From Bryobacterales bacterium (lineage in GTDB: Bacteria > Acidobacteriota > Terriglobia > Bryobacterales > UBA6623), in contig JAJDTX010000056.1 in assembly GCA_022826925.1 (NCBI GenBank), positions 1-64,000 on the forward strand: a DNA stretch of 64,000 bases, given 5' to 3'. Shown piece after piece: positions 24,627 to 33,649 of this stretch. The notes below the pieces were generated by a model, which ran no database searches, was not told the origin of the DNA, and worked only from the letters and a program-made list of their open reading frames with translations. The position numbers and the translations under genes were made by a program. Positions within the stretch are counted from its first letter, which is position 1, and every line of letters starts with the position of its first letter.

Positions 24627-26539
24627 TGAACCGCCGGATCCCCTCCCAAATGCGAGCTTAGGAACTCGACGTAGGCATTGGACGCGGCGATGCGGTTGGC
24701 CTTCTTGCGGAAACCGTGACCTTCATCGGGGAAGAGGACGTACTCGACGGGAACGCCGGTCTTCCGGACTGCCTCGACCAGCTCGTCGCTTTCCGCCTGC
24801 AAGACCCGCGGATCGTTAGCACCCTGAATGACCAAGATCGGTTTTGTGATGTTGCTGGCGTGGAATAGGGGGGATATGGCGTGTAGCCGCTCTTCATCCG
24901 TGGCCGGGTCGCCCATCTCGGCGTACAGCGCTTCCTTCTGTGCTTCCCACCACGGAGGAATACTCTTGAGCGTCCGCAGCCAGTTGGTCACGCCAAAGAT
25001 ATTGATGCCGACATCGAAGACGTCAGGCTCGAATGCGAGCGCGGCCGCGACCATATAGCCGCCGTAACTGCCTCCGATGATGCCGATTCTGGAAGAGTCC
25101 ACCCAATCCAACGACTCCAGGAATCTCCGTGCCCAGACGCAGTCCTTCAAGTCCACATCGCCATGTTTCTGGTCGTCCATGTGGTGGAAAGTCTTGCCGT
25201 AGCCCGAAGAGCCTCGATTGTTCACGGCGAGGACGGCGTATCCGTGATTGACCAAGTGCTGGAGCGTGGGGGAGTACCCCTTGCGACTCTGCCCGCCGGG
25301 TCCGCCGTGGACCCACACTAGGGCAGGCGCTGGGCTGGAGCCGGAAGCGGACTTCGGCCTGTAGAGGAGAGCCGGGATCTCCAGGCCATCGTAGCTCTGG
25401 TAGCGCACCACTTCCGACTCCACGAGGTGCTCGGAAGAGATCGCCGGGTTGAGGCTGTCAGTCAACCGCCGCGCCTGAAGGTCGTCGAGTTCTAGGACAT
25501 GCAGGTTCGGCGGAGAGGCATCGCTGCTTAGGTAGAAGGCCATCTTGGATTCGCTGCGAGAAAAGCGAACCCTGCTTACGTCGCCGGGCGGGAGGTCTGG
25601 GATCTGCAGCTCTTGCCCAGTCTCCATGTCGAGGATGGTGACGAGTGTCCGTGCATCCTGATTGATTCCCGTTACCCGATAGCGGCCTGTCTCGGAGAAC
25701 GACAAGAAGAAGACGTCCCAGTCAGCCTCCACGACGGCCGCGTGCTGTTGGGTTTCAATGTCATACGACCAGGCCTGCCAGAATTCGCCGCGACCGTTGG
25801 TCGCATAGTAGAACCTCCTGCTGTCCGGGGAAAATGTGAGCGATGAGTGCAGCACGTCTCCCTCGTGCGCGGTTATGTGGACCGGGGCGGTCTCGGGCGC
25901 CTGAGCGTCCCAAATGTAGATGTCGCTATCGGCGTTCGTCCTGGGCTTGTCGAGAGCGACCCATCGCCCGTCAAGGCTGATGTCGCCCGGCATCCAGCCT
26001 TCCTCGTTTTTCATGACGAGCTCTCGCTCATAGCCGTCGACCTCGTACCGGTACAGGTCGAAATAGCGAGGGTCACGCTCGTTAGTAAGGACCCAGAATG
26101 AATTCCGATCACCGCTCCAACCACCAAAGATCGCCTTTAGCTCATCGCCGGGGGTCAGATCCCGGACAGAGCCGTCGGTCTCGCGCACGTAAACGTGATT
26201 CAGTTCGTTTCCGCCCTGGTCGGCCGTATAGAGAAATCGGTCATCGTTCGGAAACCAGCTGACAGCAAATATCGAGTCGCTCTCCGAACGGGTCAGCTGT
26301 TGGGGAGGCCCCCCGTCAAACGGCTGGCTGTAGGCGTTGAAGACTCCGGTGGCATCGGTCGAGATCAAGATTCGCTCCTCGTCGTGTGAGAAGGAATTGC
26401 CAGTGATCGCGGTGGTCTCGAAGAACGTCTTGGCGTCGTGGCGCGGAATCGGGCCTTCCGCGGTCGGGCCCGTGCACGAGGCTAACGTGAATGCCATCCC
26501 GACGATCAAGGCTGTGATGCCGATGCGAGCATATTGCAT
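24623..26539 (-). CDS. S9 family prolyl-oligopeptidase-like peptidase, lipoprotein
   Basis: This 638-aa serine peptidase has an N-terminal lipoprotein signal (lipobox T-L-A-S-C), a seven-bladed beta-propeller (about 50-360; blades such as SFSHDEERILIS and WFPNDDRFLYTAD) and a C-terminal alpha/beta-hydrolase domain. The catalytic triad is visible: Ser in GIIGGSYGGYMVA near 493, Asp in ILVIQGANDPRV and His in PDEGHGFRKK. The ATG at 26539 is preferred over 26569 because AGGAG lies nine nt upstream and the signal peptide then starts cleanly. It likely trims oligopeptides outside the cytoplasm, which fits the POT peptide transporter 1.1 kb away. Co-transcribed with the alpha/beta hydrolase. Confidence 0.94.
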   Translation of the reverse strand: MQYARIGITALIVGMAFTLASCTGPTAEGPIPRHDAKTFFETTAITGNSFSHDEERILISTDATGVFNAYSQPFDGGPPQQLTRSESDSIFAVSWFPNDDRFLYTADQGGNELNHVYVRETDGSVRDLTPGDELKAIFGGWSGDRNSFWVLTNERDPRYFDLYRYEVDGYERELVMKNEEGWMPGDISLDGRWVALDKPRTNADSDIYIWDAQAPETAPVHITAHEGDVLHSSLTFSPDSRRFYYATNGRGEFWQAWSYDIETQQHAAVVEADWDVFFLSFSETGRYRVTGINQDARTLVTILDMETGQELQIPDLPPGDVSRVRFSRSESKMAFYLSSDASPPNLHVLELDDLQARRLTDSLNPAISSEHLVESEVVRYQSYDGLEIPALLYRPKSASGSSPAPALVWVHGGPGGQSRKGYSPTLQHLVNHGYAVLAVNNRGSSGYGKTFHHMDDQKHGDVDLKDCVWARRFLESLDWVDSSRIGIIGGSYGGYMVAAALAFEPDVFDVGINIFGVTNWLRTLKSIPPWWEAQKEALYAEMGDPATDEERLHAISPLFHASNITKPILVIQGANDPRVLQAESDELVEAVRKTGVPVEYVLFPDEGHGFRKKANRIAASNAYVEFLSSHLGGDPAVQ

Positions 26540-26828
26540 TGGACTGTTCTCCTGAATGAATCTAGGCACTTGCGGCCGTTAGGAGCTCTGTGGAGTTCGG
26601 AGGCCAGAACCCAATCTACCGCGCCCCTCCGCATGCAGATTTCGCCAACGTCAGTGCCTCTGATCCCTTCGGCTGAGACGATGGAGCGAACAACACTGAG
26701 AAGGGAACCAACGAATCCTGCCGATTGCCATGGTCTGGCCGCTACGGAAGTGAGCGTAGGTCCACGCGTCGGCCCAAAGTGCAGCCATTTTAGTGTAGAG
26801 GCTGGAATCGGATTCGCAGCCGTCATTT
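26540..26828. other. Upstream region of the S9 peptidase
   Basis: These 289 bp hold no gene I can support. They carry the ribosome-binding site of the S9 peptidase and presumably its promoter. The open frames on both strands are short and without recognisable similarity. Confidence 0.4.
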
Positions 26829-26948
26829 CTAACTCAAGAAGAGCAGCCTAAAGGCGGAACTGAACAGACCGGCCGGGCCTATTTCGTCCGGGAACGTCCG
26901 CATTAGGTCGATCAGCAAGATGCCCTTGCGGTAACTGCGCCGTGCCAT
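26829..26948 (-). pseudogene. IS1595-family transposase, N-terminal fragment
   Basis: A 39-codon frame starts at an ATG (26948) and reads MARRSYRKGILLIDLMRTFP followed by D-E-I. This resembles the conserved start of IS1595-family transposases (S-Y-R-K-G-I-S-L-I-E-L-F-x-M-F-P-D-E). After that the match is lost and a stop follows, so only the extreme N-terminus survives. The sequence to its right (to about 27050), with a CTACGC-TGG-GCGTAG stem and a TTGACA box, may be the old left end of the element. It marks a past insertion beside the HicB gene. Confidence 0.6.
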
Positions 26949-27012
26949 GCCCGCGCTCGGCCCAGGCCCAACCGCCCGGGTGCAAGCAACCGTTGGATCG
27001 TTGGGAATTACC

Positions 27013-27042
27013 TTGACAGTGGTTGTAAATGAGCCCTACGCT
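27013..27042 (+). promoter_or_regulatory. Sigma-70-like promoter motif
   Basis: A perfect TTGACA at 27013-27018 is followed after 18 bp by TACGCT. It points towards the HicB-like gene 120 bp downstream. It could equally be a remnant of the adjacent IS1595 element's end. A 30-codon frame at 27055 directly after it does not resemble HicA. Confidence 0.35.
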
Positions 27043-27162
27043 GGGCGTAGCAAATGCGCATCATCCTCCTGCCACGGAAGGAAGAATCAACAATCATGCG
27101 TAACACAACCACGGTCCTAATATTTCGGGACACAACCGGTCGATAGCTAGGCACCACGGCAT

Positions 27163-27552
27163 ATGGATGTCAAGATCAAACTCTTCATCAAGTACCGACG
27201 AGACGGGAGGGCTTGGGTAGCTGCATGCCCAGCCATCGACGTTGCCACGCAGTCTGATACCAAGACCGGGGTCCTCTCCGGCCTTAGCGAAGCAGTCAGC
27301 CTCTGGTTCGAGTCCTGCATTAGCCGGGGAGTTCTTCACGAAGCACTGCAAGAGTGCGGCTTCAAGCGTTCTGAGACTGGCCTGGCTCCGGAGAATGCAG
27401 ACAACGTCGTTCAAACGGTTCCTGCCAAGGCGCCAAGCATTGACACCGGCAAGCGAATCGAGTTCCGCGCCGCCAAGGGGAGTCAATTTCTGGAAGGGTT
27501 TATCTCGTCTATGGTCATAGGGGACAGCCAATATCAGTATGCGACCGTTTAA
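27163..27552 (+). CDS. Solitary HicB-like antitoxin
   Basis: This 129-aa protein has the partial RNase-H-like fold typical of HicB antitoxins: IKYRRDGRAWVAACPAIDVATQSDTKTGVLSGLSEAVSLWFESC at residues 8-51 matches the family pattern (W-V-A-x-C-P-x-L-D-V-x-T-Q-G-D-T). HicB normally binds HicA, a small dsRBD-fold mRNA interferase encoded next to it. I find no HicA-like frame (60 aa, with a G-S-H-H motif) on either side. The C-terminal 70 residues lack a clear DNA-binding domain. An IS1595 scar lies 215 bp upstream, so loss of hicA through IS activity is plausible. Confidence 0.7.
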   Translation: MDVKIKLFIKYRRDGRAWVAACPAIDVATQSDTKTGVLSGLSEAVSLWFESCISRGVLHEALQECGFKRSETGLAPENADNVVQTVPAKAPSIDTGKRIEFRAAKGSQFLEGFISSMVIGDSQYQYATV

Positions 27553-27641
27553 GTGGAGCGGAATCAAGAAATTAGCCGAAGCTTGCTGGACAAGACAGCT
27601 ATACGGTACAGTGCCTCGCTGTAGCGAAGGGTTACAACTCG

Positions 27642-28949
27642 TCAAACTCCGGGCATCGCCTTCTTTAGGGGCTTCAGCAGCCCGGCCAGAAGGGCACCGA
27701 CCGCGAAGCACATGATTCCCAGGACCGCGAAGAACACCGAGTGCGGCCAGCGTGTCCAGTACACGCCAATCGCCGTGAGCTTGTTGCCCACTGCCGTGGC
27801 CACGAACCAGCCGCCCATCATCATCCCGCGGAGCCGGAAGGGCGCAACCTTGGATACCAGCGAGAGACCCATCGGAGACAGCAGCAACTCTCCAAGCGTG
27901 ACCACTCCGTACGAAGAAATCAGCCAGATCGGTGACAGCTCGTAGGCGTATATGTCGGTTCCGGTTACAGACGCCTCACCAATCGTCGCCGCGGTATAGA
28001 GCACGAAGTAGGACAGTCCCGTCAAGAGCATGCCGATCGCCATCTTGGCCGGGGTCGACGGCTCCTTGCCGCGCTTGTTCAGCCAGCCCCAGAACTTCAC
28101 CAACGGGAAGGAAAGAATGAGGATCCAGAGCGGGTTGATTGCGTTAAAGATCGTTCCGGAGAAGTTCCCGCGGGTGTTGTCATTCGCGAAGTATGTCAGG
28201 GTGGAGCCGCTCTGATGGAACGCCATCCAGAAGACGATCACGATGAGGAAGATCACGAGCAACGCGATGATGCGGCGTGATTCGGGCACCTTCGCGAGTT
28301 CGGCGGCTTCGACCTGCTGGCTCGCCGCAGGTGCGACCGGGGCATCGACCATTTCGACGTGACGCCGAAGGAAGTACAGGGTCGCCAGCGAAACCACCAT
28401 GCCGACTCCTGCGACGGCGAAGGCGGGGTGATAGCCCGCCTGTTGCTTAATGAACTCCATCGTGACCGGTGCGACGAACGCCCCGACGTTGATTCCGAAA
28501 TAGAAGATGATGAACGCTCGGTCCTTGAGCGGACTGCCGTCGGGGTACAGGTTTCCCACCATCGTCGACACGTTGGGCTTGAACAGCCCGTTGCCGATGA
28601 CCAAGCAGACCAGTGCGATGTAGACGATCGTGATCGAATGGAAAGACAGCAGGAGATGTCCGGCAACGAAGAAGACGGCGCCGATCAAGGTGGTGCGGAG
28701 GTAGCCCAGATAGCGATCGGCCAGAAGACCTCCAATGAACGGGCTGGCATAGACGAACGTCAGATACCAAGAATAGAGACTGATCGCTTCAATCTCTGTC
28801 CAGCCAAATCCTTCTACGTCATCCCTAAGGTAAAGAGTGAAAAGCGAGAGCATGGAATAGAAGCTGAATCGCTCCCATGCTTCTGACGCGAAGAGGACAT
28901 ACAGCCCCCGCGGGTGTCTAGCTTGGCTGGGGGACTGAGAAGAGTCCAT
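27642..28949 (-). CDS. POT/PTR2 family proton-coupled peptide transporter
   Basis: This 435-aa protein has about 12 hydrophobic segments and the two signatures of the proton-dependent oligopeptide transporter family: EAWERFSFYSMLSLFTLYL in helix 1 (E-x-x-E-R-F-x-Y-Y-like) and NGLFKPNVSTMVG plus DRAFIIFYFGINVGAF in helices 4-5. It imports di- and tripeptides with protons across the inner membrane. The nearby secreted S9 peptidase would supply the substrates. It is transcribed alone, divergently from the MFS exporter gene. Confidence 0.94.
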   Translation of the reverse strand: MDSSQSPSQARHPRGLYVLFASEAWERFSFYSMLSLFTLYLRDDVEGFGWTEIEAISLYSWYLTFVYASPFIGGLLADRYLGYLRTTLIGAVFFVAGHLLLSFHSITIVYIALVCLVIGNGLFKPNVSTMVGNLYPDGSPLKDRAFIIFYFGINVGAFVAPVTMEFIKQQAGYHPAFAVAGVGMVVSLATLYFLRRHVEMVDAPVAPAASQQVEAAELAKVPESRRIIALLVIFLIVIVFWMAFHQSGSTLTYFANDNTRGNFSGTIFNAINPLWILILSFPLVKFWGWLNKRGKEPSTPAKMAIGMLLTGLSYFVLYTAATIGEASVTGTDIYAYELSPIWLISSYGVVTLGELLLSPMGLSLVSKVAPFRLRGMMMGGWFVATAVGNKLTAIGVYWTRWPHSVFFAVLGIMCFAVGALLAGLLKPLKKAMPGV

Positions 28950-29187
28950 GGTTAGGAGATCTACGAGGGGGGATTTCCGCGCAGAGAGCGCGAGCTAGCC
29001 CTGCAGCGGCTTCGTGTAAGTGTAGCAGCGCGTCACGACCGGACCCCGAGCCTGAGCGGGCGCGCTCGCGGGACCGATCCGGCGTTGCATATCTCCGTCC
29101 GCGGCGATCCCGGCCGGATTCTGTGCCAAGATAATGTGTCGGCGGCCGGCGGCCGTGCCCGCTCGTGGCGGGTCGCCGGGCCAGCCA
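28950..29187. other. Divergent promoter region
   Basis: The gap lies between the start codons of the POT transporter and the MFS transporter. No gene is seen. The MFS frame is open back to 29134, but without transporter-like sequence. Confidence 0.4.
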
Positions 29188-30426
29188 ATGGACTCATCCC
29201 GTCGAAAGCGAGCGCGCGGGCTGCCGGCCCGCACGTTCCGCTCGTTCCGCTACCACAACTTCCGCTGGCTGTGGTTCGGCGCATTCACCTCGACAACGGG
29301 CTACTTCGTCGCAAACGTCGCCGAGAGCTGGTACATCTACGAGCAAACCGGATCCGAGAGCCTGCTCGGCCTGACAGCTTTCCTGAACGGCTTGCCGATC
29401 TTGTTGTTCTCCGTGCTGGGAGGCGTGCTGGCCGACCGCATGGACAGGCGCTACCTCCTGATCTGTTCGCAGATCCTGCAGATGACCGCCTCGTTTGCTC
29501 TGGCTGCGCTGTTTTTTGCGGATAGCGTCGAGGTCTGGCACATCTTGGCTGCCGCCTTCATGGCGGGACTGGGCCAGGCGTTCGGCGGGCCGGCCTATCA
29601 AGCCCTGATCCCGTCCCTGGTGCCCAAGAAGCACCTGTCCAACGCGATTGCGCTGATCTCGATCCAGTTCAACCTCGCGGGGACCGTCGGCAAGCCGATC
29701 GGCGGCGTAGTGTTTAAGTTCCTCGGTCCGGCCATGTGCTTCTTGGTCAATGGCTTGAGCTTTCTGGCGGTCATCGGGTCATTGCTAACCCTGAGAATTC
29801 CTTTCACGGCCAAGGCCGGCCACAAGAATATTCTCCGCAGCCTTTTGGAGGGATTCCGTTCGATCCACGCCAGCCTCGCCCTGCGTTCTCTGATGGCGCT
29901 CGCGGTGGTCTCAGCATTCTGCGGAGTGCCGATCAACCTGTTGCTGCCTGTCTTCGCCAGCGACGTGTACGGCCTTGACGCTGGCGGATTCGGCTTGATG
30001 GGCTCGGTGCTGGCGGTGGGCGCTGTGCTCGGTGCGCTGTTCGTCGCGAGTTTGGGCGACGCTCCCAGAAAGGGAAACAAAGCGTTGACCATGCAGGCGT
30101 TACTGGGTCTCGCAACAATCGGATTCGCGCTGTCGAGCACGCTCTGGCTTGGCATGCCCTTGCTGTTCTTCTCCGGAGGCGCGATCCTCGGTGTCTTCAC
30201 GTTGGTCAGTTCGCTGGTTCAGCTCAACCTCTCGGAGGAGCTGCGCGGTCGGATCATGAGCGTCTACAACACCGCCTTCCGTGGCGTGATGCCGCTGAGC
30301 AATCTCAGCTGCGGCTTCGCGGCTGACAAGATCGGCGCTAGCAGCGTGCTCGGAATCAATGGTGCGATCTTGGTCGCGGTCTCGGTGCTGTACATGCTCA
30401 GCGGCAACGTGGTGAACAAGCTCTAG
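29188..30426 (+). CDS. MFS transporter, EntS/MFS_3-like exporter
   Basis: This 412-aa major facilitator has about 11-12 membrane segments. The N-terminal FRSFRYHNFRWLWFGAFTSTTGYFVA and the loop GGVLADRMDRRYLLI (motif A: G-x-L-A-D-R-x-x-x-R) fit the MFS_3 group that includes the enterobactin exporter EntS and macrolide pumps. The motif A-like loop repeats in the second half as SLGDAPRKGNK. I chose the ATG at 29188 because residues upstream of it are not transporter-like. Probable role: drug or metabolite efflux across the inner membrane; substrate unknown. Confidence 0.88.
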   Translation: MDSSRRKRARGLPARTFRSFRYHNFRWLWFGAFTSTTGYFVANVAESWYIYEQTGSESLLGLTAFLNGLPILLFSVLGGVLADRMDRRYLLICSQILQMTASFALAALFFADSVEVWHILAAAFMAGLGQAFGGPAYQALIPSLVPKKHLSNAIALISIQFNLAGTVGKPIGGVVFKFLGPAMCFLVNGLSFLAVIGSLLTLRIPFTAKAGHKNILRSLLEGFRSIHASLALRSLMALAVVSAFCGVPINLLLPVFASDVYGLDAGGFGLMGSVLAVGAVLGALFVASLGDAPRKGNKALTMQALLGLATIGFALSSTLWLGMPLLFFSGGAILGVFTLVSSLVQLNLSEELRGRIMSVYNTAFRGVMPLSNLSCGFAADKIGASSVLGINGAILVAVSVLYMLSGNVVNKL

Positions 30427-30467
30427 CTGTCCGGGCACGCCAGGTGCCATCGGATACAATCGACGCC

Positions 30468-30926
30468 ATGGCACGCCAAGTCCCCGTCGAGGAACTCCAA
30501 CAGAACATCGGCAAGGAAATCGCCGTCAGCGACTGGTTCGAGATCACGCAGGATCGGATCGACAGCTTCGCGGACACTACCGAAGACCACCAGTGGATTC
30601 ATGTAGATACCGCGCGCGCAGCGACTGAGTCGCCCTTCAAGACCACGATCGGGCACGGTTTTCTCAGCCTATCCATGCTGGCCCCGATCATGATGGGCAC
30701 CGTCAAGGTGGCGGGTGACTTCAAGCACGGCATCAACTACGGCCTCAATCGGGTGCGTTTTCCGGCCCCGGTGCCGGCGGGCGGCAGGATCCGGGGACAT
30801 ATCTCCCCGCACGCTGTCGAGGAGCATGCGTGGGGCGTTCAGACCATCTGGGACGTAATCGTGGAACTCGAGGGCGCGCCCAAGCCGTGCGTGGTTGCTG
30901 AATGGGTCACCCGAGCCTATAAGTAG
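30468..30926 (+). CDS. MaoC-like (R)-specific enoyl-CoA hydratase
   Basis: This 152-aa hot-dog-fold protein has the MaoC hydratase signature DRIDSFADTTEDHQWIH followed by FKTTIGHGFLSLSMLAP, where the Asp and His of the catalytic pair occur. Such enzymes hydrate trans-2-enoyl-CoA to (R)-3-hydroxyacyl-CoA and serve fatty-acid, PHA or other acyl-CoA pathways. The ATG at 30468 is chosen because the conserved sequence begins soon after it. It is monocistronic and convergent to polA. Confidence 0.92.
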   Translation: MARQVPVEELQQNIGKEIAVSDWFEITQDRIDSFADTTEDHQWIHVDTARAATESPFKTTIGHGFLSLSMLAPIMMGTVKVAGDFKHGINYGLNRVRFPAPVPAGGRIRGHISPHAVEEHAWGVQTIWDVIVELEGAPKPCVVAEWVTRAYK

Positions 30927-30940
30927 CCGCTCGCGAGCGG
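30927..30940. terminator. Bidirectional stem-loop between MaoC gene and polA
   Basis: CCGCTC-GC-GAGCGG is a perfect self-complementary 14-mer placed directly after the MaoC stop and 6 bp before the polA stop. Convergent placement suggests it ends transcription in both directions. No U-run is present, so it may rely on Rho or only stabilise the 3' ends. Confidence 0.45.
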
Positions 30941-30946
30941 ACCGAG

Positions 30947-33535
30947 CTACGGGCCTTCGAGGTCCCGCATGTTCGGGCCCGTCTTGATATCTACCACCAA
31001 CGGAACGGCCAGGCTGGCCACGGCCTCCATCTCGGCCTTCAGCAGCCCGCTGACGGCTTCGACTTCCTCCTCTGGTGTCTCGACGAGCAGCGAGTCATGG
31101 ATCTGTAGCACCATCTGTGCCCGCAGCCCCTCCTGTTTCAGGGCCGCGTCAGTGGCCAGCATCGCCTTCTTGATCAGGTCGGCGGCAGTGCCTTGGATGG
31201 GCGAGTTGATCGCGATGCGCTCGGCCATGCTGCGGGCTGTGTGATTCTGGCTGTCCAAGTCCTGCACCGGCCTGCGGCGCCCGTACAGGGTCCGGCTGAA
31301 CCCCCTCTGCTTGGTCTGCTCGATGGTGTCGTCCTTGAACTGCTTGACCCCGCTGTAGCGTTCGAAGTAGCGCTTGATGTAGTCGCGAGCATCGCCTTGA
31401 GGGATATTGAGCTGCCTGGCCAGACCGAAGGCGCTGAGACCGTAGATGATGCCGAAATTGACCGCCTTGGCGCGGGCGCGCTCTTCCGGACCCACCAGCA
31501 TAGGAGGGATGCCGAGCACCTCCGATGCCGTGCTCTCGTGCAAGTCCTCGCCGCTGAGAAAAGCTGCGATCAAGCGGGGATCGCGCGACAGGTGCGCCAT
31601 TACGCGCAACTCCACCTGGGAGTAGTCCGCCGAAACGAACTGCCATCCCGGCGGGGCTACCAGCGCCTTGCGTATCTCTCGTCCGAGCGAGGTCCGGGCG
31701 GGAATGTTCTGAAGGTTCGGGTTGAGCGATGACAGCCGGCCGGTGGCGGATCCAGTGGGATTGAACGTGGTGTGCAGGCGCCCGTCGGCCGCGACCAGCT
31801 GGGGCAGGGCATCCACATAAGTGCTCTTCAGCTTGGTGTGTTGTCGCCAGTCCAAGATCTTGGCGACGATCGCATGCTTGTCCTTCAGGCCCTCGAGAAC
31901 GTCCGAGGCGGTCGAAGGGGCCTTGGTCTTGCCGCGCTTCTGCGGCCGCGGCAGGCCGAGGTCAACGTACAGGATGTCGCCCAATTGCTTGGGCGAACCG
32001 ATATTGAAATCTCGGCCGGCGAGTGCAATGACATCGCGGCTCAATTCGTCTATTCGGTGCTCCAACCGCACGGAGAAATCTGCCAGGGACCCAGAGTCCA
32101 GCATCACGCCCTTCGCTTCCATCGCGGCCAAGACCGGAGCCAGCGGCAATTCGATCTCTTCATAGACCGTGCGCAGCTCCATCCGGTCGACTTCGCCTTG
32201 GAGGGTGTTGCGAAGAGCCAGCGTTTGGTTGGCCGCCACTCCCGCGTCGTCACTGCCTGGGCTTCCCAGACGCCGCTCGACAGACTTCTTGAACTCGTAG
32301 TTGGTCCGGCTCGAATCGGCCAGGAAAGCCATCAGCATCGTGTCGTCGGCCGCCCGTGGAAAGCCGACTTCTAGCCGGCCGAGCGCATGGATCGCGGATT
32401 TCCAGTCGTGAACCCAGATATCGCGCTGCCCGGATTCGATTACGGCCAGAACATGCGGAAGCAGGTCAGGCGGAAGGTTCCACGCTTCGTCCGCTTGCGC
32501 CGCGAACCCGATGCGTGCCTGCGGAGCTCCAGGCAGGTCGCTCGCTGGGTCGGCCAGCACCGCCATCGCGATGGGGCCGCTCTCGGCGGCCAGCCAGCGC
32601 TCGAATTGCTCGGCCGACTCGAATGCCCGCGGCTCGACCGCGGCAGCCGGTCCGCCGGTGCCGCTCTCAAGCTGGCTCACCAGCGTGTTGAACTCCAACT
32701 CGCGGTAGCAGCTCAGCAGCTCATCTGTGTTCCCGGCTTTGAGGCGCACGGAATCTAAGTCAAGCCTCAGGCTTCCGGAGGCGTCCAGCGTGGCCAACCG
32801 CTTGCTGAGCCGGACTTGATCCGCGTGGTTCTGCAGGCTCTCGCGGTAGGTCTTGCGCTTCACCTCGCCGGCGTGGCCGATGACGCCCTCAATGTCGCCG
32901 TACTCGGCGATCAGCTGCTGCGCGCCCTTGTCTCCGATTCCTGGAGCGCCCGGAATGTTGTCCACCGAATCGCCCTTCAGGGCCAGAAGGTCCGTGACTT
33001 GGCCCGGCTTGACGCCGAGGAACTCTTGCACGTCCGACGGCCTGTAGAGCATGTCCTTGGTCGGGTTCCACTGCGAGACGCCTTCCCCCACCAGCTGCAT
33101 CAGATCCTTGTCCGAGGAGACGATCACGACTTCGACGCCCTGCTCGGCCGCCTGCCGAGTAAGCAGCGCGATCGTGTCGTCAGCCTCGTAGCCGTCCTCC
33201 GACAGCACTGCCACGTTCCACGCCTTCAGGATCCGTTCGATATACGGCAGCTGCAGCGCGAGGTCTTCGGGCATCGCATCGCGATTGGCCTTGTACTCGG
33301 GGAAGATCTTCTCGCGGAAGGTCGGGCCATGTCCCTCCCACACCGCCACGACGTACTCCGGCTGCTGCACTTCGAGCATGGCCTTGAGCATGTTGTTGAA
33401 CACATAGATCGCCTCGGTCGGCATGCCGGCAGAGGTCCGCAGCGAGCCCACGGACGACCGCGCTCGGCCATAGAAGGCGCGGAAGATCAGCCCGAAGGTG
33501 TCCACGAGGAAGATACGCCGCGCGACGAGGCCCAT
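30947..33535 (-). CDS. polA: DNA polymerase I
   Basis: This 862-aa protein has three domains. Residues 1-290 are the 5'-3' nuclease (LVDTFGLIFRAFYGR, PEYKANRDAMPED, VSSDKDLMQLV, GDSVDNIPGAPGIGDKGA). Residues about 300-450 occupy the 3'-5' exonuclease position. Residues 460-862 are the polymerase, with motif A SADYSQVELRVMAH, motif B RARAKAVNFGIIYGLS and motif C LQIHDSLLVE. The proofreading site looks dead: the DTE triad is replaced (IAMAVLAD) and the second-motif Asp by Ala (HDWKSAIHALGR). Motif C has Ser where Glu is common (HDS instead of HDE). It acts in Okazaki-fragment processing and repair. Confidence 0.96.
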   Translation of the reverse strand: MGLVARRIFLVDTFGLIFRAFYGRARSSVGSLRTSAGMPTEAIYVFNNMLKAMLEVQQPEYVVAVWEGHGPTFREKIFPEYKANRDAMPEDLALQLPYIERILKAWNVAVLSEDGYEADDTIALLTRQAAEQGVEVVIVSSDKDLMQLVGEGVSQWNPTKDMLYRPSDVQEFLGVKPGQVTDLLALKGDSVDNIPGAPGIGDKGAQQLIAEYGDIEGVIGHAGEVKRKTYRESLQNHADQVRLSKRLATLDASGSLRLDLDSVRLKAGNTDELLSCYRELEFNTLVSQLESGTGGPAAAVEPRAFESAEQFERWLAAESGPIAMAVLADPASDLPGAPQARIGFAAQADEAWNLPPDLLPHVLAVIESGQRDIWVHDWKSAIHALGRLEVGFPRAADDTMLMAFLADSSRTNYEFKKSVERRLGSPGSDDAGVAANQTLALRNTLQGEVDRMELRTVYEEIELPLAPVLAAMEAKGVMLDSGSLADFSVRLEHRIDELSRDVIALAGRDFNIGSPKQLGDILYVDLGLPRPQKRGKTKAPSTASDVLEGLKDKHAIVAKILDWRQHTKLKSTYVDALPQLVAADGRLHTTFNPTGSATGRLSSLNPNLQNIPARTSLGREIRKALVAPPGWQFVSADYSQVELRVMAHLSRDPRLIAAFLSGEDLHESTASEVLGIPPMLVGPEERARAKAVNFGIIYGLSAFGLARQLNIPQGDARDYIKRYFERYSGVKQFKDDTIEQTKQRGFSRTLYGRRRPVQDLDSQNHTARSMAERIAINSPIQGTAADLIKKAMLATDAALKQEGLRAQMVLQIHDSLLVETPEEEVEAVSGLLKAEMEAVASLAVPLVVDIKTGPNMRDLEGP

Positions 33536-33649
33536 GAGCGATTTAGTGTAAGCAATCGGGGCCGGGCAAGCTGCGGCCGCAGGCCCTCAGGCGCGGTATC
33601 AAGAGGAGTGCCATACTAGAAAGACAGGGTTCATTGGTGGAGATGAGAC

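Noticed and set aside
27055-27147. 30-codon frame upstream of hicB considered as hicA
   Set aside because: Too short, and it lacks the dsRBD-like pattern and catalytic His of HicA.
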